DNA of 64,000 bases. It comes from Ruminiclostridium cellobioparum DSM 1351 = ATCC 15832. Lineage in GTDB: Bacteria > Bacillota > Clostridia > Acetivibrionales > DSM-1351. Shown here one piece after another: positions 7,901-16,159 of this stretch (positions are counted from its first letter, which is position 1; every line of letters starts with the position of its first letter). Position numbers and translations under genes: made by a program. The notes under the pieces were generated by a model. That model was not told the DNA's origin, ran no database searches, and worked only from the letters and a program-made list of their open reading frames with translations. The stretch covers positions 48,300 through 112,299 of the forward strand of contig NZ_KK211296.1 of assembly GCF_000621505.1 (NCBI RefSeq). Direction: 5' to 3'.

Positions 7901-8560
7901 ATGAAGAAGAAAATTCTGACCATACTCGGTGACTTTTATCACAGTCATGACCTGGCATATACCGCAATGGAAAAAGCAGTGGCTGACTTGCAGCAAAAGG
8001 CCGGTGCAGATATTGAACTGATTGATTCATCTGTGGAAAATCTCGGAGAAATACTTAAACAAAAGTATGATCTGGTTGTACTATATAAGGAGAACAGAGT
8101 TAATCCTACCGATGAGGTTGTTTATAACTGGATGACCTCCCAACTGGAGCAGCAGATAACACGGTATGTAAAGGACGGAGGCAGTTTGCTGGCCTGGCAT
8201 TCGGGTCTGGTAAGCTATGAGAGCCATGAACAGTTCACTGAAATGCTTCGCGGATATTTTGAATACCATCCCAGTGAGAGACAGGTAAAATATACGGGAG
8301 TGGGCAGTAATACTGGTATAATGCCTAAAGAGGCTTTTGAAGTGCTGGACGAACACTATATGATCAAAGCCATCCCGGTTGAAAACAGTGTTTTTCTCAC
8401 TTCCGAGTCCACAGAAGGGAAGGTTGAAGCCGGTTGGGCTCATGAATACGGCAACGGGAGAGTCTGCTGCCTGACGCCCACTCACAGGGCCGAAGGGATG
8501 ACAAATGAGGTCATGCTGGATCTTCTGGGCCAATGCGTAACCTGGTGCCTGAAATTATAA
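7901..8560 (+). CDS. ThuA-like domain protein
   Basis: This 219-residue protein has the ThuA/GATase1-like Rossmann pattern: KKILTILGDFYHSH at the N-terminus, YDLVVLYKEN, then VKDGGSLLAWHSGLVSYESHEQFTEMLRGYFEYHP, and a C-terminal GRVCCLTPTHRAEGMTNEVMLDLL. ThuA proteins occur with sugar dehydrogenases in disaccharide utilisation and have no settled enzymatic role. CGGAGGGAG stands well placed before the ATG. It is divergent from an SDR gene, a pairing seen in sugar-catabolic loci. Confidence 0.85.
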   Translation: MKKKILTILGDFYHSHDLAYTAMEKAVADLQQKAGADIELIDSSVENLGEILKQKYDLVVLYKENRVNPTDEVVYNWMTSQLEQQITRYVKDGGSLLAWHSGLVSYESHEQFTEMLRGYFEYHPSERQVKYTGVGSNTGIMPKEAFEVLDEHYMIKAIPVENSVFLTSESTEGKVEAGWAHEYGNGRVCCLTPTHRAEGMTNEVMLDLLGQCVTWCLKL

Positions 8561-8685
8561 TGCCTGCAAATTAACGGGAAAATGTGCCTGAAAACAGCAA
8601 TTGGTAACTTTCAATTTGCAGTTATATTATTAATTAGCAGCTGTATTAGGCCTTATATAAGATGATTTTTGATTTTGGAGGGTAT

Positions 8686-10650
8686 ATGAAGTTCGGTAAA
8701 TTTATCTGCCTTCTGGCTGTTTTAACAACTGTTTCAGCAGTATGCATGACTGCAAGGACAGCAGCAGCCCATGAAAACAAAACAATCAGGATACTTTTTA
8801 CCCATGATATGCACGACCACCTTCTTCCGAACAAAGCGGAAAAGGATGGCCGGCTTGTGAGCTCCGGAGGATATGCCAGACTGAAGACGGCAATTGATCA
8901 GGAAAGAAAAAATTATCCGGGTTCTGTTTTGGTGGATGGGGGAGACTATTCCATGGGATCCCTTTTCCAAACCCTGTTTTCCGGTGCTGCACCCGAGCTT
9001 GGTATACTGGGACGGATGGGTTATGACGTGACGACGTTTGGGAATCATGAATTTGATTTCAGGGATACCGGCCTTGCGAGACATTTATATGCTGCTAAAA
9101 TCAGCGGTGAAAAACTGCCAGAAATTGTAGCATCGAATTTATATTTTCCGGACAGAGAGAAAATTACCGGAGAGCTGTCGGAATTGAAAAACTCCATGAC
9201 AGCTTTCGGAATAAAAGAATATACCGTTCTGGAACGCAGCGGTCTGAGAATAGGTGTTTTTGGCTTAATGGGAAAGGATGCGGCCGACAGTGCTCCCATG
9301 ACCGGAGTTGAATTCAGGGATATTGTGAAAAGTGCAAAACTGACCGCAGGTAAACTGAAGGACCGGGAGAAGGTTGATATAATAATATGCCTGTCCCACT
9401 CCGGAACCTCAAAAGTGCGGTCCGAATCGGAAGATTTGCTGCTGGCGGAAAAAGTGCCCGAAATAGATGTCATAATCAGCGGGCACACCCATACCAGGCT
9501 GGAAAGGCCTATAATAGCAGGAAAAACCATCATCGGCTCCTGCGGGGAATACGGTAATTATCTTGGTATAATTGATCTGAGGCAGGGAACCGACCACCGC
9601 TGGGAGCTTGAAAAGTACAGTCTCAGGCCTGTTTCGGAAGATATCGAGTTGGATGCGGGCATATTTGAAGCTATTGAAAATTACAAGTCGGCTGTCCAGA
9701 AAGAGTATCTGGACAAATTTGCTTTAAAGTTTGATGAGGTTTTGGCAGAAGCTCCCTTCAGCTTTATTCCCACTGAAAAAATAGGGGCTGAATTTAAGGA
9801 AGAACCCCTTGGCAGTCTGATTGCCGACGGCTACATGTATTCTGTCAAAAAAGCTGAAGGGGCTGATTATGAACCGGTGGATGTTTCTATCGTTGCTGCA
9901 GGAACCATGAGAGGGTCTTTTGTCAGGGGTGAAATCTCGGTGGGTGACGCTTTTACAGCCAGCTCGCTGGGAACAGGTCCCGACGGTGTTGCGGGCTATC
10001 CTCTCATTTCGGTTTACCTCACCGGAAGGGAGCTTATGGAGCTGTGTGAAGTGGATGCATCGGTATCCCCGCTGATGAGCAGTGCCCAGCTATATATGTC
10101 CGGCCTTGTCTATACCGTCAATCCAAACAGGATGATATTTAACAGGGTGACAGAGGCGCATTTGACAAGACCTGACGGAACGCCTGAAAAGCTGCAGGAA
10201 AAGAAGCTGTACAGGCTTGTGACAGGTTTGTATAATGCACAGATGCTCTCCATAGTGGGAGAGAAATCTTTTGGTTTACTGTCCCTTGTTCCAAAGGATA
10301 GGAAGGGCAATCCCATATCGGATTTTGAGGAACATATAATTTACGATACCTCCAATCCAGGTAAAAATGAGGTCAAGGAATGGCTTGCCATAGCCCAATA
10401 CCTTAAAAGTTTTCCCACGGTAAACGGAATCAGTCAGGTACCCGTCTATTACAGACAGCCTCATGGAAGGAAAGTAATAGATAACGATACCGGCCTGGGG
10501 GCTATATTGAAAAATCCCGGCAGGGTTGCTGTAAAGATATATATGATCTTATTGGCAGCCGTTATAATTACCGGTGCGGCAATTTATTTGCTTTTGCGGC
10601 TGAGGCGGTATCTGCGGAATAAAAAAAGAAAATTTCCTTTTATATTATAG
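8686..10650 (+). CDS. Surface-anchored bifunctional metallophosphatase/5'-nucleotidase
   Basis: From the ATG at 8686 (GGAGGG upstream) the protein is 654 aa with a signal peptide ending near AAAHE. The calcineurin-like domain shows all metal motifs: FTHDMHDHLL, VDGGDYSMGS, FGNHEFDF, CLSHSG and SGHTHTRL. A 5'-nucleotidase C-terminal domain follows (about 360-570). The C-terminus has one TM segment (MILLAAVIITGAAIYLLL) and a basic tail, so it is membrane-anchored and faces outside. It should release phosphate and nucleosides from extracellular nucleotides. The stop codon lies inside the large inverted repeat that precedes padR. Confidence 0.92.
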   Translation: MKFGKFICLLAVLTTVSAVCMTARTAAAHENKTIRILFTHDMHDHLLPNKAEKDGRLVSSGGYARLKTAIDQERKNYPGSVLVDGGDYSMGSLFQTLFSGAAPELGILGRMGYDVTTFGNHEFDFRDTGLARHLYAAKISGEKLPEIVASNLYFPDREKITGELSELKNSMTAFGIKEYTVLERSGLRIGVFGLMGKDAADSAPMTGVEFRDIVKSAKLTAGKLKDREKVDIIICLSHSGTSKVRSESEDLLLAEKVPEIDVIISGHTHTRLERPIIAGKTIIGSCGEYGNYLGIIDLRQGTDHRWELEKYSLRPVSEDIELDAGIFEAIENYKSAVQKEYLDKFALKFDEVLAEAPFSFIPTEKIGAEFKEEPLGSLIADGYMYSVKKAEGADYEPVDVSIVAAGTMRGSFVRGEISVGDAFTASSLGTGPDGVAGYPLISVYLTGRELMELCEVDASVSPLMSSAQLYMSGLVYTVNPNRMIFNRVTEAHLTRPDGTPEKLQEKKLYRLVTGLYNAQMLSIVGEKSFGLLSLVPKDRKGNPISDFEEHIIYDTSNPGKNEVKEWLAIAQYLKSFPTVNGISQVPVYYRQPHGRKVIDNDTGLGAILKNPGRVAVKIYMILLAAVIITGAAIYLLLRLRRYLRNKKRKFPFIL

Positions 10651-10733
10651 AGTATATCTTGACGTGATATATCACGACATGATATACTCTATTCATGCTA
10701 TATCACAGCTCGATATATTGAGCTGTGATATAG
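10649..10733. promoter_or_regulatory. Palindrome array upstream of padR
   Basis: Two large inverted repeats are stacked here. The first (10649-10690) has 21-bp arms with two mismatches, centred on the perfect palindrome CGTGATATATCACG. The second (10698-10733) has perfect 14-bp arms, CTATATCACAGCTC, around an 8-base loop. Both contain ATATCAC/GTGATAT elements. Neither is followed by a T-run, so they look like operators for PadR autoregulation rather than terminators. Confidence 0.6.
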
Positions 10734-10784
10734 TGTTAAAAATATTTTTAAAATAACATTTAATTCTGTCAGAGGAGATGGAAT

Positions 10785-11117
10785 ATGCGGGAGCAACTGA
10801 GAAAAACTTATATGCCAATGACAGAGTCGGCATATTATATACTGCTTTCATTGAAAGAGCCCAGGCACGGGTACGGCATTATTCTGTATGTCAAGGAAAT
10901 AACCCGTGACAGAATAGGCCTCGGGGCAGGTACAATATACGGCACCCTCACCAAATTTGAAAAGGACGGATTGATTGAAACCGCCGGAGAAGAGGACCGA
11001 AGAAAGCTGTACCGGCTTACCGAAGACGGTGTGTGGCTTCTGGAGCAGGAATTGGCCAGGATTGACGAGCTGGCCAGAAACGGGCATTGCATTATAGGGG
11101 GAAACAGTAATGATTAG
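10785..11117 (+). CDS. PadR-family transcriptional regulator
   Basis: This 110-residue winged-helix regulator has LKEPRHGYGIILYVKE, GLGAGTIYGTLTKFEKDGLIE and RKLYRLTEDGVWLLEQEL, the PadR pattern. AGAGGAG precedes the ATG. The coding end overlaps the DUF2812 gene by 8 bp, and an ABC-2 exporter follows. PadR proteins usually repress their own operon and respond to a ligand that the transporter removes. The palindromes at 10649-10733 are its probable sites. Confidence 0.93.
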   Translation: MREQLRKTYMPMTESAYYILLSLKEPRHGYGIILYVKEITRDRIGLGAGTIYGTLTKFEKDGLIETAGEEDRRKLYRLTEDGVWLLEQELARIDELARNGHCIIGGNSND

Positions 11118-11634
11118 GATATGTAAAATATGGTGGGCATGGAATTATGAGGAGATTGAAAACTGGTTGGAAAAGATGGAGGCCAACGGCCTCAGACTTG
11201 TTGAAACACATCTTAAGGGTATGATTTTTTATTTTGAGAAGTGCCAACCCTCTAAAGCAAGATACTGTATAGACTACCAGACAAAGCTTACACCCGATTA
11301 TCTGAGCATAATAAATGACGATGGCTGGAAGCTTTATCAGATAGGCATGGGCTGGTATATATTAAGAAAGGATTATCAACAGGACCGCCCGGATTTATAC
11401 ACTGATTTTGAGGCACTCATAGCAAGAGACAAGCTGCTGCTGCTTATAGCATTGATACTGTTGGTATTTGAATTAGTGTCCCTGGGCAGCCTGGTATATA
11501 GCACCTGGAAGGAGCCGGTTATAGAGTGGATAGCTTATACAAGCATTTTTGGAGCGGTAGCCATATCCTTGTTTGTTTTCATTATCACCAATCTTGCTTT
11601 ACAGATAAAAAAATTTACGGATAAAAAGCGTTAA
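11110..11634 (+). CDS. DUF2812 domain membrane protein
   Basis: This 174-residue protein has an N-terminal cytoplasmic DUF2812-like part (WNYEEIENWLEKMEANGLRL and an aromatic GWKLYQIGMGWYILRK stretch) and two C-terminal TM helices (about 108-130 and 140-162). DUF2812 genes typically sit directly downstream of padR, as here with an 8-bp overlap. The biochemical role is unknown; it may modulate PadR or the following ABC exporter. Confidence 0.85.
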   Translation: MIRICKIWWAWNYEEIENWLEKMEANGLRLVETHLKGMIFYFEKCQPSKARYCIDYQTKLTPDYLSIINDDGWKLYQIGMGWYILRKDYQQDRPDLYTDFEALIARDKLLLLIALILLVFELVSLGSLVYSTWKEPVIEWIAYTSIFGAVAISLFVFIITNLALQIKKFTDKKR

Positions 11635-11668
11635 GATATAAAAAAATAATTTTTAAGAGGTGAATTAA

Positions 11669-12565
11669 TTGAGTTTAACGGTTGAAAATGTGTCCAAAAA
11701 ATTCGGAGAGAAGCAGGTAGTCGACAATATCAGTTTTGAGGCCAGGGAACCGGGAGTTTTCGGACTGCTGGGCACCAATGGGGCGGGCAAGACAACCACT
11801 ATCAGAATGATTTTGAATATTGTAAAGAAGGACAGCGGAGTCATTAAATGGGATAACAAGCCTGTCACAGAGCAGATAAAAAGCTTTGGCTATCTTCCTG
11901 AGGAAAGGGGCCTCTATCCCAAGGTTAAAGTTTCAGAGCAGCTGATGTATTTTGCAAGGCTTAGAGGGGTGAGCTCTCAGAAGGCCAAAAAGGATATTGA
12001 GTACTGGCTGGAGAGACTGGAGGCTGCCCAGTATATAAATATGCCGGCCGAAAAGCTCTCAAAGGGAAACCAGCAAAAAATTCAGTTTATAGCCTCCGTA
12101 ATCCATGATCCCGAGCTGATATTCATGGACGAACCCTTCAGCGGTCTTGATCCTGTCAACACCGATCTCTTTAAAGGCGTAATTTATGAACTTACCAATA
12201 AAAATAAAATTATTATCATGTCCAGCCACCAGATGGCCACAGTGGAAGAGTTCTGCAAGGATATAGTGCTCTTGAAAAACGGGAATACCGTATTGAAGGG
12301 AAACCTCAAGGAAATCAAGCACAGTTACGGGAGAAACAATCTTATTATCAATTGTGAAGGTAATATTGCAGAACTGGCGGCAGAAGAAAATATCATCAGC
12401 TACAGGCAGAATGCCTCAGGCTATGAATTCAAGATCAGTGACGAGGAACAGGCATATAAACTGCTTGAAAAGATATTGAGCAGGAGGCTTTTACTGGATA
12501 AGTTCGAAATAAGGGAGCCCTCCTTGCATGAAATATTCATTGAAAAGATGGGAGAAGCAAAATGA
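11669..12565 (+). CDS. ABC transporter ATP-binding protein (NatA-like)
   Basis: The protein has 298 residues from a TTG start preceded by AAGAGGTG. Walker A is GTNGAGKTT, the signature LSKGNQQK and Walker B LIFMDEPFSGLDP, with H-loop SSHQM. The C-terminal 80 residues form the extra domain found in NatA/DrrA-type export ATPases. It overlaps the permease by 4 bp and forms the PadR-controlled exporter with it. The substrate may be sodium, a peptide or a drug; the sequence does not decide. Confidence 0.93.
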   Translation: MSLTVENVSKKFGEKQVVDNISFEAREPGVFGLLGTNGAGKTTTIRMILNIVKKDSGVIKWDNKPVTEQIKSFGYLPEERGLYPKVKVSEQLMYFARLRGVSSQKAKKDIEYWLERLEAAQYINMPAEKLSKGNQQKIQFIASVIHDPELIFMDEPFSGLDPVNTDLFKGVIYELTNKNKIIIMSSHQMATVEEFCKDIVLLKNGNTVLKGNLKEIKHSYGRNNLIINCEGNIAELAAEENIISYRQNASGYEFKISDEEQAYKLLEKILSRRLLLDKFEIREPSLHEIFIEKMGEAK

Positions 12566-13860
12566 GAGATTTTTTAGAAGTTTTTAAATACACATTTAAA
12601 GAAAACATAAGGAAGAAATCATTCATAGTTTCAACTGTTATCATACTTGTGATCATAATTGCCGGTATGGTGATTCCCGCAGTTGTAGCAAATATCAAGG
12701 CTTCGGACGGCAATAATGCGGCTGCTCCGGGCGCTGCGGCCTCAAATGAACCAAAAAGCATTTTATATATTTTGGACAAAAGCGGAAATTATTCAGATAA
12801 GCTCAATGTGTTTCAGGAACAGTTCGGGGAATATGACGTTAAACTGCTGACTGAAGACAGGGTTGACAGTGTCAAGTCGGAAATTGAAAAAGACGGAAAA
12901 AATTATCTGCTGATTATTGAGAATGAAAATGATAAACCCAGGATTGATTATTATACGCAGCAATACTCCGGGGGACCGGATATCAATGCGGTCAGAAGGA
13001 TATTGGGAGATATCTACTCTACAAAGCTGCTTCAGGCCGAAAACGTCCCAGCTGAAACAATTACCAAAGCACTGGGCGACTTGAACGTAAATGTCAATGC
13101 CCTCGGAAAAAGTATGCTGGGAGCATATATCCTGGGTATAGTTATCGGAATGATCCTGTTCTTTGCAATTTATTTCTACGGCTACGGTGTATCAATGTCG
13201 GTAGCCTCTGAAAAAACATCTCGGGTAATGGAACTGCTGGTAACTTCAATAAAGCCGTCCAGAATAATACTTGGAAAAACTGCCGGAATGGGATTGCTGG
13301 GCTTGACGCAGCTTGCCATTCTGATGGCCGTCGGAATTGTTACCTATATTCTTGTGTTCCCGCAGAAACTGACCATTGAAGGAATGCCTTTGGAGTTTTC
13401 CAGTTTCACACCGCTTTCGGTATTGTTGATCATTATTTACTTTATACTGGGGTATACCTTGTATGCATTGATGAATGCCGTAGTTGGAGCAACGGTCAGC
13501 AAGGCCGAAGATGTACAGTCTGCCATGATGCCCATGTCGTTTTTGTCGGTAATTTCATTTTACCTGTCATACAGCACTTTTGCCATACCTGCCAGCAACT
13601 TTGCAGCACATGAAACCACCATGTCGAGGGTGATTACCCTGGTACCGTTCACATCACCTTTTTCGGTTCCTGCAAGGCTGATGACGTCAAATATACCGCT
13701 GTGGCAAATCGGACTTTCGCTGCTGATCCTCATTGCGTCCATATTTTTGATCGGTACTCTTTCAATCAGGTTATACGCCTTTGCTGTCCTGCACTACGGT
13801 GACAGACTGAAATTAGGCAGGCTCTTTGAAATGTCAAGGACTGAGAAAACAAATCAATAA
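12562..13860 (+). CDS. ABC-2 type permease (NatB-like)
   Basis: This 432-residue permease has one N-terminal TM (about 19-41), an extracytoplasmic domain of about 140 residues, and five or six TM helices from residue 190 on. SVASEKTSRVMELLVTSIKPSRIILGKT is the hallmark cytoplasmic segment of NatB/ABC-2 exporters. It pairs with the ATPase 4 bp upstream. The Ala/Gly-rich stretch after TM1 is low complexity. Confidence 0.92.
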   Translation: MRDFLEVFKYTFKENIRKKSFIVSTVIILVIIIAGMVIPAVVANIKASDGNNAAAPGAAASNEPKSILYILDKSGNYSDKLNVFQEQFGEYDVKLLTEDRVDSVKSEIEKDGKNYLLIIENENDKPRIDYYTQQYSGGPDINAVRRILGDIYSTKLLQAENVPAETITKALGDLNVNVNALGKSMLGAYILGIVIGMILFFAIYFYGYGVSMSVASEKTSRVMELLVTSIKPSRIILGKTAGMGLLGLTQLAILMAVGIVTYILVFPQKLTIEGMPLEFSSFTPLSVLLIIIYFILGYTLYALMNAVVGATVSKAEDVQSAMMPMSFLSVISFYLSYSTFAIPASNFAAHETTMSRVITLVPFTSPFSVPARLMTSNIPLWQIGLSLLILIASIFLIGTLSIRLYAFAVLHYGDRLKLGRLFEMSRTEKTNQ

Positions 13861-13873
13861 ACCTCAAAATGCA

Positions 13874-14038
13874 ATGGGACTGTTTATTTGTTTATTTGGT
13901 ATATTGCTAGAAGTACTTGTATGGAATATCATTGTAGTTGACAATAACCCGGCACCAATCATTTATTATTATCCTTTTAACTTCAGCAGATATATGCCGG
14001 AAAAAATGAAGCACTCTTTTGAAAATTTTTTAAAATAA
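13874..14038 (+). CDS. Possible small membrane protein, doubtful
   Basis: A 54-codon frame from an ATG at 13874 encodes one hydrophobic helix (GLFICLFGILLEVLVWNIIVV) and a polar tail with several Tyr and Phe. It sits between the exporter permease and manA. There is no convincing ribosome-binding site and no homolog that I recognise. Codon use is not unreasonable. It may be chance, a decayed gene, or a real small protein coupled to the permease stop. Confidence 0.2.
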   Translation: MGLFICLFGILLEVLVWNIIVVDNNPAPIIYYYPFNFSRYMPEKMKHSFENFLK

Positions 14039-14055
14039 CCAGGAGGTTTATAAAA

Positions 14056-15105
14056 ATGTACTATCCGATTAAATTTCAACCCGTATATAAGGCTTACATC
14101 TGGGGAGGACGCTATTTTGAAAAGTTTGACCGTGAACTGCCGGAGGGTATTCTTGCAGAAAGCTGGGAACTGTCCTGCCATAAAAACGGTGTAAGCATTG
14201 TTTCAAACGGGGAACTTGCGGGGAAATCCCTGCCCGACATAGTAAACGCAGATCCCGGGAACATTCTTGGAACCAGATTTCCTGCCGATTGTCAGGAAAT
14301 ACCCCTGTTGATAAAATTTATTGATGCAAATGACAAACTGTCTGTCCAGGTGCATCCTGATGACAATTACGCTGCGGTATATGAGGGCGGCCTGGGCAAA
14401 AACGAGATGTGGTACATAATGGATGCAAAGCCCGGCGCCAAGCTGGTTGCAGGTTTGAAACCCGGCGTGACCAGGGAGGTGTTTGCCCGGGCCATAAGTG
14501 ATAACCGCATTGAGGAATGTCTGCTGGAGGTTGAGGTACAGCCCGGGGATGTGATAAATATTCCGGCCGGTCTGCTGCATGCCATTGGCGCCGGTATAGT
14601 GATAGCCGAAATACAGCAGACTTCGGATACCACCTACAGGGTATTTGACTACAACAGGGTGGACAGCAGCGGAGTGGGGCGCCCTCTGCATCTGGACAAG
14701 GCTCTGGATGTCACAAACTTCGGCGCCGGCAGCAGGAATGTGAAAACAAACGGCATAAAGCTTAAAATAAATGAGAGCTGTACAAAAACCATATTCCTGG
14801 CAAACCGCTTCTTTGCCTGTGAGAGATACCAGTCGGAGGGCAGTATTGCCGAAAAGACCGACGGCAGTAAATTCTATATCTTCATATGCCTCGAAGGCTG
14901 CGGAACAATCAGTTCCGACAGTATGACCGTTGAATTCAAGGCGGGGGAAACGGTATTTATACCGGCTTCTTTAGGTGAATACCGGCTGGAAGGTAAATTC
15001 ACCTCACTTAAAACTTATATACCCGATTTCAAAAAGGACATAGTGGAGCCGATGAGGAATGCGGGCTGCACCGACGAGGAAATATTTTACGTTTTGAGCC
15101 GCTAA
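14056..15105 (+). CDS. manA: Mannose-6-phosphate isomerase, class I
   Basis: This 349-residue cupin isomerase interconverts mannose 6-phosphate and fructose 6-phosphate. The N-terminus YPIKFQPVYKAYIWGG is characteristic. Zinc-site motifs are LSVQVHPDD, GKNEMWYIMDA and the GLLHAIGAGIVIAEIQQTSDTTYRVFDY block. The length fits the Firmicute type. CAGGAGG precedes the ATG. It has its own short upstream gap and a miniature element downstream, so it is probably monocistronic. Confidence 0.95.
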   Translation: MYYPIKFQPVYKAYIWGGRYFEKFDRELPEGILAESWELSCHKNGVSIVSNGELAGKSLPDIVNADPGNILGTRFPADCQEIPLLIKFIDANDKLSVQVHPDDNYAAVYEGGLGKNEMWYIMDAKPGAKLVAGLKPGVTREVFARAISDNRIEECLLEVEVQPGDVINIPAGLLHAIGAGIVIAEIQQTSDTTYRVFDYNRVDSSGVGRPLHLDKALDVTNFGAGSRNVKTNGIKLKINESCTKTIFLANRFFACERYQSEGSIAEKTDGSKFYIFICLEGCGTISSDSMTVEFKAGETVFIPASLGEYRLEGKFTSLKTYIPDFKKDIVEPMRNAGCTDEEIFYVLSR

Positions 15106-15140
15106 AGGGACATTTCCTGCATTATGAAGTATAATGTATG

Positions 15141-15417
15141 TTACCCTCTATTGACAATGTACAATACGTTTTTGAGTGGTTAATTTGCCCTGCGGCTGCG
15201 TTGAAGCCGCTTGCAAGGCACAAAGCCTTACTGCACGCCTTTGCCTTGCCGCAAGCCAAATTATCTCACTCAAAAATCACCGACCTCGCGCCGAGATATT
15301 TTGGCAATTTTCGAGGAGGATGGACGCAGCCTTGCTGACGCAAGGCAAGGACGACGACAAAGAAAAGTGGCAAAATAGCCGGCGTGAGGCGTGTTATACA
15401 TTGTCAATAGAGGGTAA
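15141..15417. mobile_element. 277-bp miniature inverted-repeat element (family A)
   Basis: The ends are perfect 21-bp inverted repeats (15141-15161 and 15397-15417) beginning TTACCCTCTATTGACAATG. Inside are two long hairpins. The first pairs 15169-15187 with 15257-15276 (TTTTTGAGTG against CACTCAAAAA). The second pairs 15298-15312 with 15362-15376 around a perfect GCCTTGC/GCAAGGC stem (15329-15346). There is no transposase frame and no clear target duplication. Its G+C-rich interior differs from the flanks. It is either a non-autonomous transposon or a structured repeat. No second copy lies in the window. Confidence 0.7.
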
Positions 15418-15445
15418 ACAACGTTAGTAATAGCGGAGGAAACCT

Positions 15446-16159
15446 ATGATAACCATTAATAACTTGACCAAGACCTATAAGAATTTCAAGGCGGTGGACA
15501 GTATATCTCTCACGGCAAAACCGGGAGAGGTCACTGTTCTGCTGGGGCCGAACGGTGCGGGAAAATCCACGACCATCAAGAGTATTGCAGGGCTTTTAAA
15601 ATTTGAAGGGGATATAACCATTTGTGATTTTCCCAACAAAACAGTGGAAGCAAAGAAAGTGTTCGGATACATTCCGGAGACTCCGGCCCTGTATGATTTC
15701 CTGACTCCATGGGAACATGCACAGTTTATTGCAAAGGCGTACAAGCTGGACGATACCTGGGAACAGAAGATCAAGACCATATTCAAACGTCTGGAGATTT
15801 ACGACAAAAAGGACAAGTATGTGAGGGAGCTGTCAAAAGGAATGACGCAAAAGCTCAGCATTGCAATTGCACTTTTAATAGATCCCAGAGCCGTACTGTT
15901 TGATGAGCCTCTGGTAGGTCTGGACCCCAAAGCTATCAACGAGGTGCTCAAAATATTTGAGGAACTGAAATCCGAAGGCAAGAGCATTCTGGTCAGCACC
16001 CACATCATAGACACCATTAATGAGGTCTGGGACAGGGCATATATAATGAATAAGGGTAAAATTATCCGTGATATTTCGAGGGACGAGCTGGAGGGAAGGG
16101 ATCTCAAAACTATTTTCTTTGAACTTACGGAAGGAGAAACTGAAGAATGCGGGCAATGA
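15446..16159 (+). CDS. ABC transporter ATP-binding protein
   Basis: This 237-residue export-type ATPase has Walker A GPNGAGKST, signature LSKGMTQK, Walker B VLFDEPLVGLDP and H-loop STHII. GCGGAGG precedes the ATG. It overlaps the next gene by 13 bp and forms a two-gene exporter with it. The substrate is unknown. The miniature element ends only 28 bp upstream, so the promoter must lie inside or beyond it. Confidence 0.92.
   Translation: MITINNLTKTYKNFKAVDSISLTAKPGEVTVLLGPNGAGKSTTIKSIAGLLKFEGDITICDFPNKTVEAKKVFGYIPETPALYDFLTPWEHAQFIAKAYKLDDTWEQKIKTIFKRLEIYDKKDKYVRELSKGMTQKLSIAIALLIDPRAVLFDEPLVGLDPKAINEVLKIFEELKSEGKSILVSTHIIDTINEVWDRAYIMNKGKIIRDISRDELEGRDLKTIFFELTEGETEECGQ

Noticed and set aside
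15138-15427. Two plus-strand frames across the miniature element
   Set aside because: They follow the inverted-repeat DNA, have no start signals and encode no recognisable domain.
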